From an uncultured Allomuricauda sp. (GTDB taxonomy: Bacteria > Bacteroidota > Bacteroidia > Flavobacteriales > Flavobacteriaceae), in contig NZ_CANMUU010000002.1 in NCBI RefSeq assembly GCF_947501165.1, positions 558,001 to 622,000 of the forward strand: a stretch of 64,000 nucleotides of DNA, written 5' to 3'. The position numbers and the translations under genes were made by a program. Shown one piece after another: positions 45,980 to 55,531 of this stretch. The notes beneath the pieces were generated by a model. That model was given only the letters and a program-made list of their open reading frames with translations. It was not told where the DNA came from and ran no database searches. Each line of letters opens with the position of its first letter. Position 1 is the first letter of the stretch.

Positions 45980-46786
45980 CTACCACCAAACAACAAATAG
46001 CTTTTCCAGTGTTCCACTGGGTTTTTTCATCCAAAGTAAAGGGGCACTTTTTTTTATCATTCTAAGGTTTACTTCCATGAGTGTTTCCATGAACGGCAAC
46101 CAAATCACGTCCTCATGGGCCAGCATGGGCCATTCCTTTTTAAATGGCATATAAAACAGATTTTTTCTAAAATCTGCACCTTCAAACTCCTCAAATCGCA
46201 TCCAATATCCCACAACACAACTTGGATTTAAGGGACGGATATGAACCATACTTTCTTTAAAAGGCTTGAACAATTGAGCTTTAAAGCAACAGCTTTGATT
46301 TAAGTCTTTAGCGTTTTGGCCAATTCCTTCAAGAATGCTTTTAGTTTCGGGGCGATAGATTAATTTGAACTGTTCGTTTTTTATCTTTTCCATCTTAGTA
46401 AAAAACATATCCCTTCGGTTAGGGCCCATCAAACGGTGAATCGGTTCAGAAATTGATGAATCAATAATGTAAAACTTGTATGTAAGCTCTACATGTTGAA
46501 CCATCTTGGTTTTTTTGTTTTGTAGGATAAAATCAATTTCACCTATAGTGGTTTGACCCGAACGAATAGCCTGATTTTTCAACAAAATTTCATAAGTACC
46601 ATCAAAACGTATCAATTGCTCAAATACATGCTCCATTTGATGACCTAACCGGATGTTCTGAGGAATTTCAGAAGGTTCAAAACCCATCAAGTCCATTTCA
46701 GGAAAATCAAACTGTTGTATTCCAAACTGGTCCTTTTTCCATAAAGGAGGAGTCCTATAAAATCCTTCAACTTGTTTTATGGGCAT
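45980..46786 (-). CDS. DUF1853 family protein
   Basis: 268 residues. The N-terminus GFYRTPPLWK, the VELTYKFYI segment and the acidic EIDFILQNKKT region fit DUF1853, whose role is unknown. The EIDFIL and VELTYKFYI strands recall the PD-(D/E)xK nuclease fold, a resemblance I note without proof. It converges on the outer-membrane receptor gene and is divergent from the VWA gene. Confidence 0.75.
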   Translation of the reverse strand: MPIKQVEGFYRTPPLWKKDQFGIQQFDFPEMDLMGFEPSEIPQNIRLGHQMEHVFEQLIRFDGTYEILLKNQAIRSGQTTIGEIDFILQNKKTKMVQHVELTYKFYIIDSSISEPIHRLMGPNRRDMFFTKMEKIKNEQFKLIYRPETKSILEGIGQNAKDLNQSCCFKAQLFKPFKESMVHIRPLNPSCVVGYWMRFEEFEGADFRKNLFYMPFKKEWPMLAHEDVIWLPFMETLMEVNLRMIKKSAPLLWMKKPSGTLEKLFVVWW

Positions 46787-46860
46787 AACAGTATGGGCCG
46801 CTATCGTTAAGGTTTCTTTAAATGCGAAACCAATATGTGCAAATGTGTTATTTTTATATA

Positions 46861-48012
46861 ATGGCTATGAATTTAAGAAAAGGGTTTCGATTCACTACAT
46901 ACGAAGCACCTGAGCAAACTCCTTTTGAACGTCTTTTTGAGATTTTTCAAGAACTGGTCACACACACTTCTGGTGATGTGGAGGAAGCTTTGGATTGGCT
47001 CAGGGAACTGGATAAGGAGTATGAGCTCACGGATGACGACTACACCATTGATGATTTCATTGAAGATTTAAAGGCTAAAGGTTATATCCGTGAGGAAATT
47101 GATCCCGACGGAGAACAAGGAGAAGGTGAAGAAGGCGATGGAGGGGGGGGTCTATCCATAACTGCCAAGCTGGAGCGAATGCTCCGTCAACGGGCCTTGG
47201 ACCAAATTTTTGGTAAAATGAAGCGGCGTGGTTCAGGAGATCATAAAACTGGGAAATTGGGTAGTGGTGATGAACATACGGGGGATTTTAGGGAATATCG
47301 GTATGGTGATTCTCTAGAACGTATTTCCATGACAGAAAGTTTGAAGAATGCCCAAATCAATCATGGAATGGGAAACTTTACCCTGAATGAAGAGGATTTG
47401 GTGGTAGAGGATACCCAATTTAAGGCTCAAATGAGTACGGTGCTGATGATAGACATTAGCCACAGTATGATACTGTATGGTGAAGACCGTATCACTCCAG
47501 CAAAAAAGGTGGCCATGGCTTTGGCAGAGTTGATTACTACGAGATATCCAAAAGACACCTTAGATATATTGGTGTTTGGAAATGACGCTTGGCCCATACC
47601 CATCAAAGACCTACCTTACCTTAAAGTAGGCCCCTACCATACAAATACTGTTGCAGGTTTGCAGCTCGCGATGGATATTTTACGCCGCAAGCGAAACACC
47701 AACAAGCAAATTTTTATGATTACAGATGGGAAGCCTTCCTGTTTGAGATTGCCCAATGGAGAGTATTACAAAAATAGTGTGGGTTTGGATGATTACATTG
47801 TGGAACGCTGCTACGCCATGGCGCAACAAGCAAGAAAACTGCACATTCCCATAACAACGTTTATGATTGCCCAAGACCCATACTTAATGCAGTTTGTAAG
47901 GGAATTTACCAAAGCCAATAAGGGTAAGGCTTTCTACACAGGTTTAAAAGGTTTGGGCGAAATGATTTTTGAAGATTACGAAGAAAACAGAAAAAAAAGA
48001 TTAAAAGGATAG
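46861..48012 (+). CDS. VWA-domain protein paired with MoxR-like ATPase
   Basis: 383 residues. The N-terminal half (1-180) is helical and charged, with an acidic Gly-rich linker at residues 83-98 encoded in part by a run of eight G bases. A von Willebrand A domain follows, with Asp198, Ser200 and Ser202 in MIDISHS, the D-x-S-x-S metal site. Start ATG 46861 (MAMNLRKG) is preferred to an ATG 39 bases upstream. The MoxR-like gene begins nine bases after the stop. The pair is likely an AAA+ metal-chelatase-like machine of unknown target. Confidence 0.85.
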   Translation: MAMNLRKGFRFTTYEAPEQTPFERLFEIFQELVTHTSGDVEEALDWLRELDKEYELTDDDYTIDDFIEDLKAKGYIREEIDPDGEQGEGEEGDGGGGLSITAKLERMLRQRALDQIFGKMKRRGSGDHKTGKLGSGDEHTGDFREYRYGDSLERISMTESLKNAQINHGMGNFTLNEEDLVVEDTQFKAQMSTVLMIDISHSMILYGEDRITPAKKVAMALAELITTRYPKDTLDILVFGNDAWPIPIKDLPYLKVGPYHTNTVAGLQLAMDILRRKRNTNKQIFMITDGKPSCLRLPNGEYYKNSVGLDDYIVERCYAMAQQARKLHIPITTFMIAQDPYLMQFVREFTKANKGKAFYTGLKGLGEMIFEDYEENRKKRLKG

Positions 48013-48021
48013 ATTCCGATA

Positions 48022-49494
48022 ATGACAAAAATGGAGCACAAGAAAATTACAACCCTAGGACAGCTAAAGAAAGTAGGGTATGAGAGTAAAAGTATCAAAG
48101 ACGAATTACGAGACAACTTATTGGAAAAAATAGCGAAGGGCGAAGAGACTTTTCAGGGTATATGGGGATATGAAAACTCGGTGATACCAGAACTGGAACG
48201 TGCTATTTTATCTAGGCATAACATCAATCTTTTGGGGCTTAGGGGACAAGCAAAGACTCGCCTGGCTCGTTTGATGGTTCAGCTCTTGGACGAGTGGATT
48301 CCTGTTGTGGCAGGCTCTGAGATTCATGATGACCCATTTGAACCCATGTCTCGGTATGCAAAACAATTAATAGACCAAAAAGGAGATGAAACACCCATAG
48401 AGTGGTTGCACCGGGACGAACGGTTCTATGAAAAGCTCGCAACACCAGATGTAACCGTAGCTGATTTAATTGGTGATGTGGACCCGATTAAAGCTGCTAA
48501 TTTGAAACTATCCTATGCTGATGACCGTGTAATCCACTTTGGGATGATTCCTAGAGCCAATCGATGTATTTTTGTTATTAATGAATTGCCTGACCTTCAA
48601 GCAAGAATTCAAGTAGCTCTATTTAATATCCTTCAAGAGGGCGATATACAGATTAGAGGATTTAAATTGAGACTACCTTTGGATTTGCAATTTGTGTTCA
48701 CGGCTAATCCTGAAGACTATACCAATCGAGGAAGTATTGTAACCCCTTTAAAAGATCGTATTGGTTCTCAAATATTGACACACTATCCTGAAACCGTTGA
48801 AATAGCCAAGAAAATCACCAAGCAAGAGGCCGAATTGGATTCTCGACAAGAAGACTCCATTTATGTTCCTGACATGGCTATGGATTTGTTGGAACAAATC
48901 AGTTTTGAAGCTAGAAAGAGTGAGTATGTTGATGCAAAAAGTGGCGTAAGTGCTAGAATGAGCATAACCGCTTTTGAAAACTTGTTGAGTACAGCGGAAA
49001 GACGCAGTGTAAAGTCTGGAAATAAGAAAACCTCGGTTCGGTTAAGTGATTTTATGGGGGTTGTGCCCTCCATTACAGGCAAAATTGAGTTGGTCTACGA
49101 AGGGGAGCAAGAAGGAGCCGGTTCAGTAGCGGAAATATTGATTGAAGATGCCATAAAAACCCTCTTTTCAGAATTCTTTCCAAAGATTGATAAATTAGAG
49201 CGAAAAGATGCAGAAGGTCCTTATGACGATTTGATATCCTGGTTTTTTGAGGGTGAAGGATTTGAGCTTTTAGATGAGGATTCAGATGAAGAATATCAAA
49301 ATAAACTTGATTCTGTTGGTCCATTGCAGGAATTAATGCGACAATATCAACCTTCAATTTCAAAAGAAGACTCTTATTTTCTTAAAGAGTTTTTACTGTG
49401 GGGATTGGTTGCTTACAAAAAATTGAGCAAACAGCGGTTTTTGGAAGGATATCAGTTCAAGGATTTGTATGGCAGCTATATTCGTGGTCTTTGA
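48022..49494 (+). CDS. MoxR / magnesium-chelatase-like AAA+ ATPase
   Basis: 490 residues. The P-loop is NLLGLRGQAKTR at residues 69-80, which has Ala in place of the usual last Gly before Lys. Downstream motifs include FVINELPDLQARIQVALFNIL (Walker B region with ND-like acids), TANPEDYTNRG and the sensor Arg in PLKDRIG. A C-terminal helical domain of about 120 residues follows. It resembles ChlI-type chelatase subunits and partners the upstream VWA protein. The metal or protein substrate is unknown. Confidence 0.88.
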   Translation: MTKMEHKKITTLGQLKKVGYESKSIKDELRDNLLEKIAKGEETFQGIWGYENSVIPELERAILSRHNINLLGLRGQAKTRLARLMVQLLDEWIPVVAGSEIHDDPFEPMSRYAKQLIDQKGDETPIEWLHRDERFYEKLATPDVTVADLIGDVDPIKAANLKLSYADDRVIHFGMIPRANRCIFVINELPDLQARIQVALFNILQEGDIQIRGFKLRLPLDLQFVFTANPEDYTNRGSIVTPLKDRIGSQILTHYPETVEIAKKITKQEAELDSRQEDSIYVPDMAMDLLEQISFEARKSEYVDAKSGVSARMSITAFENLLSTAERRSVKSGNKKTSVRLSDFMGVVPSITGKIELVYEGEQEGAGSVAEILIEDAIKTLFSEFFPKIDKLERKDAEGPYDDLISWFFEGEGFELLDEDSDEEYQNKLDSVGPLQELMRQYQPSISKEDSYFLKEFLLWGLVAYKKLSKQRFLEGYQFKDLYGSYIRGL

Positions 49495-49977
49495 TTACTG
49501 CCACATATTTAAATTGTCATTGAAGTTTTCAAAATTGTAAACACCTATGTACCTCCTTCTAATCCAAAAGGAGAAGAGGGTAAGTACAAAAAGTAGACAA
49601 TATAGTACCAAAATTAGGGTAGTCATTGGACCAAAAGTACTCGGTATAAAATGTTCCTGAAGACCAGCCACTGAATTGATTATTGTGATACTTTCAAATA
49701 TTTTGTAACCATAAACGACCATAACTGCATATAAGGCATATTCTAAATTTCGCATTTTGGGGTCTGGAAGTTCGTGTTCGCTAATTTTAAACCAAATAAC
49801 GTAGATGTACAAAAAATGTATTATGCTTAAGAGCGGAAAGATATAGTTGTCCAGTTTGGTTATATAGAAAGTATTGGTGTATACCCCATAAAAGCTTAAA
49901 ACTACAAGTGCCAATAGAACAATTATTGAAAGAATATTAATTCGTTTCCAAGTAAATACATTCAGAATCAAGTCCAT
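49495..49977 (-). CDS. Four-helix membrane protein, unknown
   Basis: 160 residues with hydrophobic segments at about residues 15-33, 43-63, 80-98 and 115-137. The loops contain SEHELPDPKMRNLEYA and no catalytic motif. The last residue codon is one base from the MoxR-like gene stop, in tail-to-tail orientation. No family recognised. Confidence 0.65.
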   Translation of the reverse strand: MDLILNVFTWKRINILSIIVLLALVVLSFYGVYTNTFYITKLDNYIFPLLSIIHFLYIYVIWFKISEHELPDPKMRNLEYALYAVMVVYGYKIFESITIINSVAGLQEHFIPSTFGPMTTLILVLYCLLFVLTLFSFWIRRRYIGVYNFENFNDNLNMWQ

Positions 49978-50085
49978 TTTTTGTAGGATTTGGTGTAAGC
50001 AAAATTGCTTATAAAATGGGAGTTATCGTAATAATGACTCCACCATTTCGATAAATCGGAAAGAATTTTAGATGAACCGTGGCAG

Positions 50086-51318
50086 CTAGTTATTGCTACT
50101 ACGTTTCATCGGGAAAACCTTCAAAAAGGTTGCACTTCGCCATAACCATTCAAGTGGGCCATACCTAAATTTCGTTAACCACCATGAACTTATTGCCATT
50201 TGTACAACTATCACAATAATGGCAATCGCAAAAGTGTAGATGTTTCTAATTTCCCCAAGATATCCCATCCCCCAGCCGAATAGTATAAATGTGCCTATAA
50301 TGCTTTGGAAAAAGTAGTTGGTCAATGCCATTCTTCCATAAGGAGCAAATTTTGAGAGCCATTTTTGACCACCGGTTCTTTTATAAATAATTACAAAAAC
50401 ACTTAATAAAATAAAAGTCATTGCAACATTGTTCAAATCAAAAGCGGTTAAGCCAAACATGGCGATCCATTTATCAAAGGTTACGTTTCCTCCCATACTC
50501 CCAAAAGTGAGTGCCATAAGACCTCCAGAAACTAAAAAGAGAACCAAGGACCAAATCCAAGTTCGCTTTACCAATTTTCTCATATTCTGGTATTTCTCAA
50601 AAAAGCCCATGCGCCCAACAAATAACCCCAAAAAGAAAAAACCTAAGGTAATATAGCCTCTACCAAATACGCCCAATTGAAAATTAGCCTTATTAAGATG
50701 TCCTTGATACCCATTATAAGTGAAGACATCCAAAAGAGTGCCTTCTTTTAGAATAGAGAAATAATCTTTAACATCTTGACTATCGGGGGTGAAATCCATG
50801 CCAGGAAAAACATTGCCTCCTTGCGTAAAATAGAAAACAATATATCTACCAAAACCTAAAAATAAAAGAGCAGTAAGTCCAAGCACCCATTTATTGTTGA
50901 TTTTATAGAAGGGAATTAGAACAATCCCTAAAATTGCATAAATCGTTAGGATGTCGCCTCCATAAAACAAACTATGTGAATACCCAATAATGAGCAGTAG
51001 AATAAGCCTCCATAAAAAACGACCGCCAAAATATTCACCACGTTTATTGGCGTTATCCATTTGGATAAAAAAGCTCAGGCCGAATAAAAAGGAAAATATT
51101 GCGAAGAACTTACCTCTTAGCAAAAAACCGATAAACCCATCAACAATATCATCTCCAATACCTTGGTGAACGGCTTCGTTAAAAGTAGTAGGGGAGGGAG
51201 CGCCAATATAGTTTTCCACCATATGGACAATGACTATACCTGCAAGGGAAAAACCTCTTAAGGCATCAATAATTTCAATTCTATTTTGGGGCACAATACC
51301 CTGAGTAGATGATTCCAT
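50086..51318 (-). CDS. DUF418 family membrane protein
   Basis: 410 residues with about ten hydrophobic segments. The start RIEIIDALRGFSLAGIVIVHMVENY is shared by acyltransferase-3-like and DUF418 proteins, and the C-terminal RMALTNYFFQSIIGTFILFGWGMGY plus EWLWRSATFLK fit DUF418. The function of the family is not settled; transport or modification of envelope compounds has been suggested. It is divergent from the alpha/beta hydrolase pair. Confidence 0.87.
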   Translation of the reverse strand: MESSTQGIVPQNRIEIIDALRGFSLAGIVIVHMVENYIGAPSPTTFNEAVHQGIGDDIVDGFIGFLLRGKFFAIFSFLFGLSFFIQMDNANKRGEYFGGRFLWRLILLLIIGYSHSLFYGGDILTIYAILGIVLIPFYKINNKWVLGLTALLFLGFGRYIVFYFTQGGNVFPGMDFTPDSQDVKDYFSILKEGTLLDVFTYNGYQGHLNKANFQLGVFGRGYITLGFFFLGLFVGRMGFFEKYQNMRKLVKRTWIWSLVLFLVSGGLMALTFGSMGGNVTFDKWIAMFGLTAFDLNNVAMTFILLSVFVIIYKRTGGQKWLSKFAPYGRMALTNYFFQSIIGTFILFGWGMGYLGEIRNIYTFAIAIIVIVVQMAISSWWLTKFRYGPLEWLWRSATFLKVFPMKRSSNN

Positions 51319-51427
51319 GTCGTTTTTTGATTGATTGAATGATATTTGAAAAATAAGAATTATAAGTTAAAAACACTGAAAAAGAGATATTTATAATTTT
51401 TTGTAATTTGGAAAAAACTCTTGCTTT

Positions 51428-52297
51428 ATGCAGACTTGGGTATATGTTGTTTTGGTGATACTTTCTGTGTATATCCTAATAAGTGTCCTTCTTTTTGTTT
51501 TTCAAGACCTCTTTTTGTTTAAACCGGAAAAGTTAGATAAGGATTTTCAGTTCTATTATGAAAATCAGATAACAGAAGAATATAACGTTGAAACAAGAGA
51601 TGGTGCTATCATCAATGGGTTGCATTTTAAGGCCAAAGACCCAAAAGGGGTTGTTTTTTACTTAAAGGGAAATTCAAAAAGTATAAAAGGTTGGGGCAAG
51701 TTTGCTGTAGACTTTACAAGACATGGTTATGATGTAATTATGGTAGATTACCGTGGTTTCGGGAAAAGCACGGGACGGCGTACCCAAAAAGCGGTAAAAC
51801 GTGATATGCAAGTCATCTACAACAAAATCAAAAAGAAGGTGCCTGAAAAATACATTGTTTTGTATGGCAGGTCGTTAGGATCCGGATTTGCCACAAAACT
51901 GGCATCTATGAATGAACCGCGTATGCTTATTTTGGATGCGCCTTACTATAGTCTAAGTAAAGTAGCTAAAAAGTATATTCCCTTTATGCCTTTGTCTTTA
52001 TTGATAAAATTCCCAATGCCCACTTATAAATGGCTTAAATATGTGAAGTGCCCCATTCATATTCTCCATGGTACTGATGACAAACTGATACCTTACAAGA
52101 CGAGTGTCAAGCTTTCAAAAATCAATCCGAAGCGTACTAAACTCTATACCATTATTGGGGGAGGTCACAAAGATTTAAACACTTTCGAATCATACCACAG
52201 TATGTTGGGAGATATAATCAACTCGCGCCCAAAAAAGGTTGACCTAGAAGGTTCAAGCATTAATGTAAAACATACTTCAAAACCGATTAATGCGTAA
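51428..52297 (+). CDS. Alpha/beta hydrolase, copy 1
   Basis: 289 residues. An N-terminal hydrophobic segment (residues 5-25) anchors it in the membrane or serves as an uncleaved signal. The nucleophile elbow YGRSLGSG, the DAPYYSLSK segment and the catalytic acid region HILHGTDDKLIPY are visible, as is GGGHKD near the end. It resembles the ABHD13/YqkD type. It overlaps the next gene, a paralogue, by eight bases. Confidence 0.87.
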   Translation: MQTWVYVVLVILSVYILISVLLFVFQDLFLFKPEKLDKDFQFYYENQITEEYNVETRDGAIINGLHFKAKDPKGVVFYLKGNSKSIKGWGKFAVDFTRHGYDVIMVDYRGFGKSTGRRTQKAVKRDMQVIYNKIKKKVPEKYIVLYGRSLGSGFATKLASMNEPRMLILDAPYYSLSKVAKKYIPFMPLSLLIKFPMPTYKWLKYVKCPIHILHGTDDKLIPYKTSVKLSKINPKRTKLYTIIGGGHKDLNTFESYHSMLGDIINSRPKKVDLEGSSINVKHTSKPINA

Positions 52298-53090
52298 GTT
52301 AGGTCGAGTTGCTATTCTTATCTTTGTTCTGTTTTTAACCCTTACTTTGATGCTTACCCTACTTCAAGAAAAGTTTATTTTTCTACCTACCCAGTTACCG
52401 GAAAACTACGCATACTCTTTTGAAAGTGATTTTGAGGAATTCTTTCTAACCGGGCAAGATGAGGCGAAACTTAATGCCCTACATTTCAAATCAGAAGACC
52501 CTAAAGGAGTTATTCTATATTTCCATGGAAATGCTGGAGATTTATCCCGATGGGGGCAAATTGCAAATCGATTTCTCCATTATGATTATGATGTTATCGT
52601 TATGGACTATAGAGGGTACGGAAAGAGTACAGGAAAAAGAAGTGAATCCAATCTTTTTGAAGATGCACAGCTCTTTTATGATTACACCCATGAGTTATAT
52701 CCAAAAGACGAAATTATTATATATGGAAGGTCTTTAGGATGTAGTATAGCTACACATGTGGCATCAAACAATAGAATCAAAAAACTCATTTTGGAAACCC
52801 CATTTTATAATTTGACGGATGTAGCTCAGGACCGATTTCCATTTTTGCCCATGAAGCCCATTTTGAAGTATAAATTAGCTTCAAACCAATTCATTCAACA
52901 GGTTAAAGCGCCTATACGTATTTTTCACGGTACCGAAGATAGAGTAGTAGCTTATGATTCTGGTGAGCGTTTGTTTGAAGTAATTCCAATTGAGGACAAA
53001 AAAATGTATACCATTGAAAGGGGAGAGCATAATAACCTTAGTGATTTCAAACAATACTGGGAGAATATTGAAGCGGAGCTGGCCAACTAA
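52290..53090 (+). CDS. Alpha/beta hydrolase, copy 2
   Basis: 266 residues, closely similar in plan to the preceding protein: N-terminal hydrophobic segment, KFIFLPTQLPENY, oxyanion region LYFHGNAGDL, nucleophile YGRSLGCS, and acid RIFHGTEDRVVAY with EHNNL last. The oxyanion loop carries HGN where copy 1 has the altered LKGNSK, so copy 1 may be catalytically different. Converges on cysM with two bases between. Confidence 0.87.
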   Translation: MRKLGRVAILIFVLFLTLTLMLTLLQEKFIFLPTQLPENYAYSFESDFEEFFLTGQDEAKLNALHFKSEDPKGVILYFHGNAGDLSRWGQIANRFLHYDYDVIVMDYRGYGKSTGKRSESNLFEDAQLFYDYTHELYPKDEIIIYGRSLGCSIATHVASNNRIKKLILETPFYNLTDVAQDRFPFLPMKPILKYKLASNQFIQQVKAPIRIFHGTEDRVVAYDSGERLFEVIPIEDKKMYTIERGEHNNLSDFKQYWENIEAELAN

Positions 53091-53092
53091 GC

Positions 53093-53977
53093 TTAATCAA
53101 ATAGATTAGAAGAAAGGTATCGGTCCCCTCGGTCACAAACAATTGATACTATTGTGCCGCTCTCCAAACTTTCCGCCAATCTTAGTGCCACAGTTGCCGC
53201 CCCTCCACTGCTCATTCCAGAAAAAATACCTTCTTCCTTGGCCAACCTTTTTGCCATTACAACGGCTTCCTCTTGACTCACTTCCATTACTTGGTCCACC
53301 TTAGTGGGATTAAAAATCTTGGGAAGATATGCCTCAGGCCATTTTCGGATACCCGGTATTCTGGAATTGTCTGTTGGTTGAACACCGATTATGTTGACCG
53401 CATTATTTTGCTCTTTTAAATAAGTAGAGGTGCCCATTATGGTCCCGGTCGTACCCATACTTGATACGAAGTGGGTTACTTCTCCATGGGTGTCATTCCA
53501 AATCTCAGGACCTGTGGTTTTGTAATGGGCCTTCCAATTGTCATCATTCGCAAATTGATTGAGCATTTTAAAGCCTTCATTGTGAACTTTTGACTCTGCA
53601 TAGTCTCTAGCACCTTCTATTCCAATATCTGCAGAAGTGAGCGTCACTTTAGCACCATAGGCGCGCATGGTCTGGACGCGTTCTTTTGTAGAGTTTTCGG
53701 GCATTACCAATTCTATATCCAAGCCATAAACGCCGGCTATCATGGCCAAGGCAATTCCTGTATTACCACTGGTAGCCTCAATTAGTTTTGTGGTTTTGGT
53801 AATTTCACCCCGCTCCAAACCACTTTTGATCATATTGTAGGCAGGTCTGTCCTTAACACTTCCGCCCGGATTATGGCCCTCAAGTTTAAACAAGAGCTTC
53901 ACGTTTTTGTTGGTATTCAAGACCCGGGATTCCACCAAAGGAGTATTACCGATAAGGTCCAAAATGTTACTCGACAT
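53093..53977 (-). CDS. cysM: Cysteine synthase B
   Basis: PLP-dependent O-acetylserine sulfhydrylase, 294 residues. The PLP lysine is Lys42 in GGSVKDRPAYNMI. The TSGNTGIALAMIAG loop and the SMGTTGTIMGTSTYL phosphate-binding loop are conserved. The sequence around the active site fits CysM more than CysK. It overlaps the serine acetyltransferase gene by 11 bases, so sulfur assimilation into cysteine is encoded as a unit here. Confidence 0.93.
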   Translation of the reverse strand: MSSNILDLIGNTPLVESRVLNTNKNVKLLFKLEGHNPGGSVKDRPAYNMIKSGLERGEITKTTKLIEATSGNTGIALAMIAGVYGLDIELVMPENSTKERVQTMRAYGAKVTLTSADIGIEGARDYAESKVHNEGFKMLNQFANDDNWKAHYKTTGPEIWNDTHGEVTHFVSSMGTTGTIMGTSTYLKEQNNAVNIIGVQPTDNSRIPGIRKWPEAYLPKIFNPTKVDQVMEVSQEEAVVMAKRLAKEEGIFSGMSSGGAATVALRLAESLESGTIVSIVCDRGDRYLSSNLFD

Positions 53978-54758
53978 CAGCGGTTTTAATTTTTATTTCA
54001 GGAGTATGAAAAACTGTAGAATTAGGAGGAACCGAAGAAGTTAACCAAGCGTTACCACCAATAACTGAATTTTCACCGATTACCGTTTCCCCACCAAGAA
54101 TGGTAGCATTGGCATAAATGGTAACATTGGACATGATGGTAGGATGTCTTTTTATTTTTTGAAGCTTTTTATCCACATAAAGTGCTCCTAACGTAACCCC
54201 TTGATAAACTTTTACATTATCGTGAATTACAGCCGTTTCTCCTATAACTACACCTGTGGCATGATCTATAAAGAATGATTTGCCTATTTGGGCGCCAGGG
54301 TTGATATCGACTCCAGTTTGTCTATGAGCATATTCTGTCATCAATCTAGGAACTAAAGGAAATCCTTCTTTGTACAATTCATGCGCCAATCTGTAAATAG
54401 CTATTGCATAAAACCCAGGATAGGCCATATAAATCTCTTGTATGGAAAGAGAGGCGGGATCACAGTTCAAAATGGCTTCTGCGTCCAAATTTAGTTTTTC
54501 AAGAATAGAAGGGAGTTTGGAAACATATTTGCTCCAAAGCCTAGCACAAGGTTTATTGGCATCCCAGCATGCTAAATCAATAAGCCTTGTAAATTGTTTT
54601 TCAAGAAGGTCTAAATTCTCCTCAACGGGAGTGTTGACATCAAAGAGGGTATAGAAAAGAGTGTTTGTGAATTCTTCCGTTTCCCTTTTTAATCTATAGT
54701 CCAGGTAGGGTTGTTTCTTATGTCCCTTTAGTTCTTGAATGATTTTTTCCTTGTCCAT
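53967..54758 (-). CDS. Serine O-acetyltransferase
   Basis: 263 residues with an N-terminal helical domain and a C-terminal left-handed beta-helix. HRQTGVDINPGAQIG and FIDHATGVVIGETAVIHDNV carry the catalytic acid and histidine regions. It supplies O-acetylserine to CysM encoded by the next gene. The C-terminal tail ends DVE and not with the Ile typical of CysE that binds CysK, in line with the CysM partner. Confidence 0.92.
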   Translation of the reverse strand: MDKEKIIQELKGHKKQPYLDYRLKRETEEFTNTLFYTLFDVNTPVEENLDLLEKQFTRLIDLACWDANKPCARLWSKYVSKLPSILEKLNLDAEAILNCDPASLSIQEIYMAYPGFYAIAIYRLAHELYKEGFPLVPRLMTEYAHRQTGVDINPGAQIGKSFFIDHATGVVIGETAVIHDNVKVYQGVTLGALYVDKKLQKIKRHPTIMSNVTIYANATILGGETVIGENSVIGGNAWLTSSVPPNSTVFHTPEIKIKTADVE

Positions 54759-54850
54759 GATTGATTAGTAAAGCTTAAAAATATATAAAACATATCCATA
54801 CCGCTTTGAATTCTCTAACTTTAGCGTAATTATAACATCTTGATTGTCGC

Positions 54851-55531
54851 ATGAATACTCAAAGCATTTCAAAAGAGACCCTTGATTTTTTAAAAGATTT
54901 AGAAAAAAACAACAATAGGGAGTGGTTCGAAGCCCATAAACCAACCTTCAAAATGCATGAATCTACGGTAAAACAGTTTTATTCCAATATTGAGGAGAAC
55001 CTCAATATTCATGATGAAATTGAAAAAATGAAGATGTTCCGCATATATCGGGATGTACGTTTTTCAAAAGATAAAACTCCTTATAAATCTCATTTTGCAG
55101 GATCCTTCTCCCGTCTTGGAGCACATTTGAGGGGAGGTTACTATCTAAGGATAAAGCCAGGAGAAACCTTTGCTGCGGTTGGTTTTTGGGACCCAAATAA
55201 AGAAGATTTGTTTCGTATCCGTAAAGAGTTTGAAATGGACGCTTCAGATTTTAGAAAAGCAATTGGGAAAGAAAGCCTAAAATCGGTTTGGGGAGAAATT
55301 CAGGGAGATGGAGTGAAAACCGCGCCAAAAGGATTTGATAAAGAACACCCTAATATAGACCTTATTAAAAGAAAACAGTTCATTTTTGTGCGGAACTTTT
55401 CCGATAAAGAAGTACTAAGTGAAACATTTATGGAAGAGGTGAACAAATCTTTCAAAGCCATACGCCCGTTCTTTGATATCATGAGTGATATCTTGACCAC
55501 TAACCTAAATGGGGAATCACTATTGGACTAA
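54851..55531 (+). CDS. DUF2461 family protein
   Basis: 226 residues. The segments LKDLEKNNNREWFEAHKPTF, RIYRDVRFSKDKTPYKSHF and GGYYLRIKPGETF are typical of the DUF2461 (TIGR02453) family, found across bacteria, with no known reaction. No signal peptide. Its 3' end overlaps the converging small protein gene by 12 bases. Confidence 0.87.
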   Translation: MNTQSISKETLDFLKDLEKNNNREWFEAHKPTFKMHESTVKQFYSNIEENLNIHDEIEKMKMFRIYRDVRFSKDKTPYKSHFAGSFSRLGAHLRGGYYLRIKPGETFAAVGFWDPNKEDLFRIRKEFEMDASDFRKAIGKESLKSVWGEIQGDGVKTAPKGFDKEHPNIDLIKRKQFIFVRNFSDKEVLSETFMEEVNKSFKAIRPFFDIMSDILTTNLNGESLLD

